A stretch of DNA of 64,000 bases. Origin: Styela clava. Lineage: Eukaryota > Chordata > Ascidiacea > Stolidobranchia > Styelidae. The notes below the pieces were generated by a model. The model saw nothing but the letters and a program-made list of their open reading frames with translations. It ran no database searches and was not told where the DNA came from. A program made the translations under genes and the position numbers. The DNA is taken from the NCBI RefSeq assembly GCF_964204865.1, contig NC_135262.1, forward strand, positions 17,599,650 through 17,663,649. Direction: 5' to 3'. Shown here piece after piece: positions 58,440 through 64,000 of the stretch; position 1 is the stretch's first letter; the number at the start of each line of letters is the position of its first letter.

Positions 58440-61400
58440 TATAATTTTATGTGGAAAAATTATCAGATTGATTGTATGGTTCTATTGACAACGGTAAAGT
58501 ATGAAAAGATGGAATATATTACAGCACGCAATGGCAACGACTATAGGATTTTAACGGAATGTCATTGATGATGTGGAACATTTGCGAAACAGCTGGATTT
58601 CACACATATCAGCTTTTTCTCAAATTTTTCGATTTTTCATTGCGCGCTATTTCAACAATTCAACCAAGCAATTCAAATTATCAGATTGATTGTATGGTTC
58701 TATTGACAACGGTAAAGTATGAAAAGATGGAATATATTACAGCACGCAATGGCAACTACCATAGGTTTTTAACAGAATTTCATTGAAGATGTGGAACATT
58801 TGCGAAACAGCTGGACTTCACACATATCAGCTTTTTCTCAAATTTTTCCATATTTCAAACTCTACTTCAATAAATGAAAACACATGTTTTATACAAATTA
58901 AAGATAATATGCAACCTGTAACATCATAAATTGTCAATGAATATTTGGAACATTTGCGAAAGACCTGCAATTCACAATATCTCAGCTTTTCCCGAATTTT
59001 TCGATCATTCATTTCACGCATCTCCAAATTTTAATATCATTGTTTTGTTAATTATGCGATAAAATGCTAATTTATGAATTTTTTTTAAATTTTAGTGACG
59101 GTAAACCCAAACTTTTTTTTATTTGATTTGCATATCAAATATTTAAAAATTAGTTTCTAATTCTTTCCCCTTATCTCTCTAACTTACAAGACTACATATC
59201 AGTTTGATCAAGAATCGTGAATGGTTTGTGATATCATATCAAAACAATTATGTCCTACATAATTTTTTGATAACTTATTAGATAGTAATTATTAGATTTG
59301 ATAGGTATCTGACAGTAACGTATATAAACGTAAAAGGTTTTACGATGGAATGCCAATGAAGACTTGGAACATTTGCGAAAGAGCCGGATTCCACAACTTA
59401 TCAGTTTTTTCTCAAATTTTGCGATTTTTCATTGCGCGCTACTTTGTATGGTTCTATTGAGAACGGTAAAGTATGAAAAGATGGAATATATTACAGCACG
59501 CAATGGCAACGACTATAGATTTTAAACAGAATGTCAATGAATATTTGGAACATTTGCGAAAGAGCTGCAATTCACAATATCTCAGCTTTTCCCAAATTTT
59601 TCGATCATTCATCGTACCCATCTCCAAATTTTATTATCATTGTTTTGTTAATTATGTGATAAAATGTTAATTTATGAATTGTTTTAAAATTATTAGATAA
59701 CTTATTATATATTAATTATTAGATTTGATAGGTATCTGACAGTAACGTATATAAACGTAAAAGGTTTTACTGTGGAATGCCAATGAAGATTTGGAACATT
59801 TGCGAAAGAGCTGAATTCCACAAAGATGGAATATATTACAGCACGCAATGGCAACGACTATAGATTTTAAACAGAATGTCAATGAATATTTGGAACATTT
59901 GCGAAAGAGCTGCAAATTACAATATATCAGCTTTTCCCAAATTTTTCGATCATTCATCGCACCCATCTCCAAATTTTAATACCATTGTTTTGCTACTTTG
60001 CTTACTACTAATACCATTGTGCGCTACTTCAACAATTTAAACAAGTCAATATATATAATTTTATGTGGAAAAATTATCAGATTGATTGTATGGTTCTATT
60101 GACAACGGTAAAGTATGAAAAGATGGAATATATTACAGCACGCAATGGCAACGACTATAGGATTTTAACGGAATGTCATTGAAGATGTGGAACATTTGCG
60201 AAACAGCTGGATTTCACACATATCAGCTTTTTCTCAAATTTTTCGATTTTTCATTGCGCGCTATTTCAACAATTCAACCAAGCAATTCAAATTATCAGAT
60301 TGATTGTATGGTTCTATTGACAACGGTAAAGTATGAAAAGATGGAATATATTACAGCACGCAATGGCAACTACCATAGGTTTTTAACAGAATTTCATTGA
60401 AGATGTGGAACATTTGCGAAACCGCTGGATTTCACACATATCAGCTTTTTCTCATATTTTTCCATTTTTCAAATTCTACTTCAATAAATGAAAACACATG
60501 TTTCATACAAATTAAAGATAATATGCAACCTGTAACATCAAAAATTGTCAATGAATATTTGGAACATTTGCGAAAGACCTGCAATTCACAATATCTCAGC
60601 TTTTCCCGAATTTTTCGATCATTCATTTCACGCATCTCCAAATTTTAATATCATTGTTTTGTTAATTATGCGATAAAATGTTAATTTATGAATTTTTTTT
60701 AAATTTTAGTGACGGTAAACCCAAACTTTTTTTTATTTGATTTGCATATCAAATATTTAAAAATTAGTTTCTAATTCTTTCCCCTTATCTCTCTAACTTA
60801 CAAGACTACATATCAGTTTGATCAAAAATCGTGAATGGTTTGTGATATATCAAAACAATTATCTCCTACATCATTTTTTGATAACTTATTAGATAGTAAT
60901 TATTAGATTTGATAGGTATCTGACAGTAACGTATATAAACGTAAAAGGTTTTACGATGGAATGCCAATGAATACTTGGAACATTTGCGAAAGAGCCGGAT
61001 TCCACAACTTATCAGTTTTTTCTCAAATTTTTCGATTTTTCATTGCGCGCTACTTTGTATGGTTCTATTGAGAACGGTAAAGTATGAAAAGATGGAATAT
61101 ATTACAGCACGCAATGGCAACGACTATAGATTTTAAACAGAATGTCAATGAATATTTGGAACATTTGCGAAAGAGCTGCAATTCACAATATCTCAGCTTT
61201 TCCCAAATTTTTCGATCATTCATCGTACCCATCTCCAAATTTTATTATCATTGTTTTGTTAATTATGTGATAAAATGTTAATTTATGAATTGTTTTAAAA
61301 TTATTAGATAACTTATTATATATTAATTATTAGATTTGATAGGTATCTGACAGTAACGTATATAAACGTAAAAGGTTTTACTGTGGAATGCCAATGAAGA

Positions 61401-61460
61401 TTTTGAACATTTGCGAAAGAGCTGGATTCCACAACTTATCAGCTTTTTCTCAAATTTTTC
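58440..61460 (-). repeat. ~1612-bp higher-order duplication
   Basis: Landmarks at 58559, 58827 and 59473 recur at 60173, 60441 and 61084, intervals 1614, 1614 and 1611. The second copy has a rearranged junction around 59820-60010, where modules are truncated (CAAAGATGGAATATATTAC directly after a GAATTCCA motif). Confidence 0.75.
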
Positions 61461-64000
61461 GATATTTCATTGCGCGCTACTTCAACAATTCAATCAAGCA
61501 ATTCAAATTATCAGATTGATTGTATGGTTTTATTGACAACGGTAAAGTAGAAAAAGATGGAATATATTACAGCACGCAATGGCAACTACCATAGGTTTTT
61601 AACAGAATGTCATTGAAGATGTGGAACATTTGCGAAACAGCGGGATTTGACACATATCAGCTTTTTTTCAAATTTTTCGATTTTTCATTGAACCCTACTT
61701 CAATAAATGAAAACACATGTTTTATACAATTTAAAGATAATATGCAACCTTAAACATCATAAATTGTCAATGAATATTTGGAACAATTGCGAAAGAGCTG
61801 CAATTCACAATATCTCAGCTTTTCCCAAATTTTTCGATCATTCATTGCACGCATCTCCAAATTTTAATACCATTGTTTTGTTTATTATGCGATAAAATGT
61901 TAATTTATGAATTGTTTTAAAATTATTAGATAACTTATTATATATTAATTATTAGATTTGATAGGTATCTGACAGTAACGTATATAAACGTAAAATGTTT
62001 TACTGTGGAATGCCAATGAAGATTTGGAACATTTGCGAAAGAGCCGGATTCCACAACTTATCAGTTTTTTCTCAAATTTTGCGATTTTTCATTGCGCGCT
62101 ACTTTGTATGGTTCTATTGAGAACGGTAAAGTATGAAAAGATGGAATATATTACAGCACGCAATGGCAACGACTATAGATTTTAAACAGAATGTCAATGA
62201 ATATTTGGAACATTTGCGAAAGAGCTGCAATTCACAATATCTCAGCTTTTCCCAAATTTTTCGATCATTCATCGTACCCATCTCCAAATTTTATTATCAT
62301 TGTTTTGTTAATTATGTGATAAAATGTTAATTTATGAATTGTTTTAAAATTATTAGATAACTTATTATATATTAATTATTAGATTTGATAGGTATCTGAC
62401 AGTAACGTATATAAACGTAAAAGGTTTTACTGTGGAATGCCAATGAAGATTTGGAACATTTGCGAAAGAGCCGGATTCCACAACTTATCAGTTTTTTCTC
62501 AAATTTTTCGATTTTTCATTGCGCGCTACTTTGTATGGTTCTATTGAGAACGGTAAAGTATGAAAAGATGGAATATATTACAGCACGCAATGGCAACGAC
62601 TATAGATTTTAAACAGAATGTCAATGAATATTTGGAACATTTGCGAAAGAGCTGCAATTCACAATATCTCAGCTTTTCCCAAATTTTTCGATCATTCATC
62701 GTACCCATCTCCAAATTTTATTATCATTGTTTTGTTAATTATGTGATAAAATGTTAATTTATGAATTGTTTTAAATTTATTAGATAACTTATTATATATT
62801 AATTATTAGATTTGATAGGTATCTGACAGTAACGTATATAAACGTAAAAGGTTTTACTGTGGAATGCCAATGAAGATTTGGAACATTTGCGAAAGAGCTG
62901 GATTCCACAACTTATCAGCTTTTTCTCAAATTTTTCGATATTTCATTGCGCGCTACTTCAACAATTCAATCAAGCAATTCAAATTATCAGATTGATTGTA
63001 TGGTTCTATTGACAACGGTAAAGTATGAAAAGATGGAATATATTACAGCACGCAATGGCAACGACTATAGGCTTTTAACAGAATGTCATTGAAGATGTGG
63101 AACATTTGCGAAACAGCTGGATTTGACACATATCAGCTTTTTCTCAAATTTTTCGATTTTTCATTGAACCCTACTTCAATAAATGAAAACACATGTTTTA
63201 TACAATTTAAAGATAATATGCAACCTTAAACATCATAAATTGTCAATGAATATTTGGAACAATTGCGAAAGAGCTGCAATTCACAATATCTCAGCTTTTC
63301 CCAAATTTTTCGATCATTCATTGCACGCATCTCCAAATTTTAATACCATTGTTTTGTTTATTATGCGATAAAATGTTAATTTATGAATTGTTTTAAAATT
63401 ATTAGATAACTTATTATATATTAATTATTAGATTTGATAGGTATCTGACAGTAACGTATATAAACGTAAAAGGTTTTACTGTGGAATGCCAATGAAGATT
63501 TGGAACATTTGCGAAAGAGCCGGATTCCACAACTTATCAGTTTTTTCTCAAATTTTGCGATTTTTCATTGCGCGCTACTTTGTATGGTTCTATTGAGAAC
63601 GGTAAAGTATGAAAAGATGGAATATATTACAGCACGCAATGGCAACGACTATAAATTTTAAACAGAATGTCAATGAATATTTGGAACATTTGCGAAAGAG
63701 CTGCAATTCACAATATCTCAGCTTTTCCCAAATTTTTCGATCATTCATCGTACCCATCTCCAAATTTTATTATCATTGTTTTGTTAATTATGTGATAAAA
63801 TGTTAATTTATGAATTGTTTTAAAATTATTAGATAACTTATTATATATTAATTATTAGATTTGATAGGTATCTGACAGTAACGTATATAAACGTAAAAGG
63901 TTTTACTGTGGAATGCCAATGAAGATTTGGAACATTTGCGAAAGAGCCGGATTCCACAACTTATCAGTTTTTTCTCAAATTTTTCGATTTTTCATTGCGC
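61084..64000 (-). repeat. 1476-bp higher-order repeat, about two copies
   Basis: Landmark GAAAAGATGGAATATATTAC followed by GACTATAGATTTTAAACAG occurs at about 61084, 62133, 62560 and 63609: intervals 1049, 427 and 1049. A second landmark (AATGAAAACACATGTTTTATAC) at 61704 and 63180 is again 1476 bp apart. Unit 61084-62559 is therefore followed by a nearly identical unit from 62560. Confidence 0.85.

Larger units (their letters stand above)
57099..64000 (-). repeat. Complex satellite array, minus-oriented arm (runs off the window)
   Basis: The same modules as the plus arm, now as reverse complements (TTTTTCGATTTTTCATTGCGC, AACATTTGCGAAAGAGCTG), about 30 core modules to the window end. Homogenisation is stronger than in the plus arm. 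A 1476-bp unit, made of 1049- and 427-bp parts, repeats from about 61084; a ~1612-bp unit repeats from about 58440. The array is cut by the window edge inside a module. Confidence 0.88.

Noticed and set aside
42310..64000. Regular repeats considered as a CRISPR-like array
   Set aside because: The spacers are themselves repeated, units are hundreds of bases long, orientation flips, and the context is a eukaryotic genome.

Overview
This is an AT-rich window from an animal nuclear genome. The genes have many short exons with ordinary GT-AG introns, the products are animal families (an SLC22-type organic ion transporter and a transcobalamin/intrinsic-factor-like secreted protein), and most of the rest is eukaryotic transposable elements and satellite DNA. 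There is no bacterial, phage or CRISPR content. An invertebrate, perhaps a tunicate-like deuterostome, would fit, but this is a guess from gene content and composition.

Layout. (1) 1-21.8 kb holds a tandem duplication of one unit: a 12-13 exon SLC22-like transporter on + (copy A, 5' end cut by the window edge; copy B from 12740), each followed by a decayed transcobalamin-like pseudogene on -. The copies share exon sizes and phases, including a GC-AG intron, but differ in transposon load. A fixed hAT-type element lies in intron 3 of both. Copy A later gained a 203-bp MITE, a ~3.1-kb hAT-type composite with a LINE fragment, a second short hAT-type element and an intron 8 insertion. Copy B gained about 2 kb in intron 5, including a 964-bp hAT-type element.

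(2) 22.4-23.6 kb is a nested stack of three non-autonomous DNA transposons. (3) 24.5-40.7 kb has two intact-looking transcobalamin-like genes placed head to head (- 24517-27842 and + 38382-40680). They share seven exons of nearly the same sizes, a signal peptide, a TATA-type core promoter and a related 3'-flanking repeat with a hammerhead-like core. Both lack the usual C-terminal beta domain. The 10.5 kb between them is a patchwork of diverged direct duplications with no gene I can support.

(4) 42.3-64 kb is a complex satellite with roughly fifty copies of a core module in a higher-order arrangement. It reads on + up to about 57.1 kb, then flips and continues on - past the window end with recent 1476-bp, ~1.61-kb and other tandem duplications. 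(5) A complete Bel/Pao LTR retrotransposon (44451-51569) sits in the + arm. Its two 631-bp LTRs look identical to me, yet the single gag-pol frame has two in-frame TAA codons.

All coordinates and alignments were done by eye; exon ends follow phase consistency and comparison between paralogues. Single-base errors are possible.
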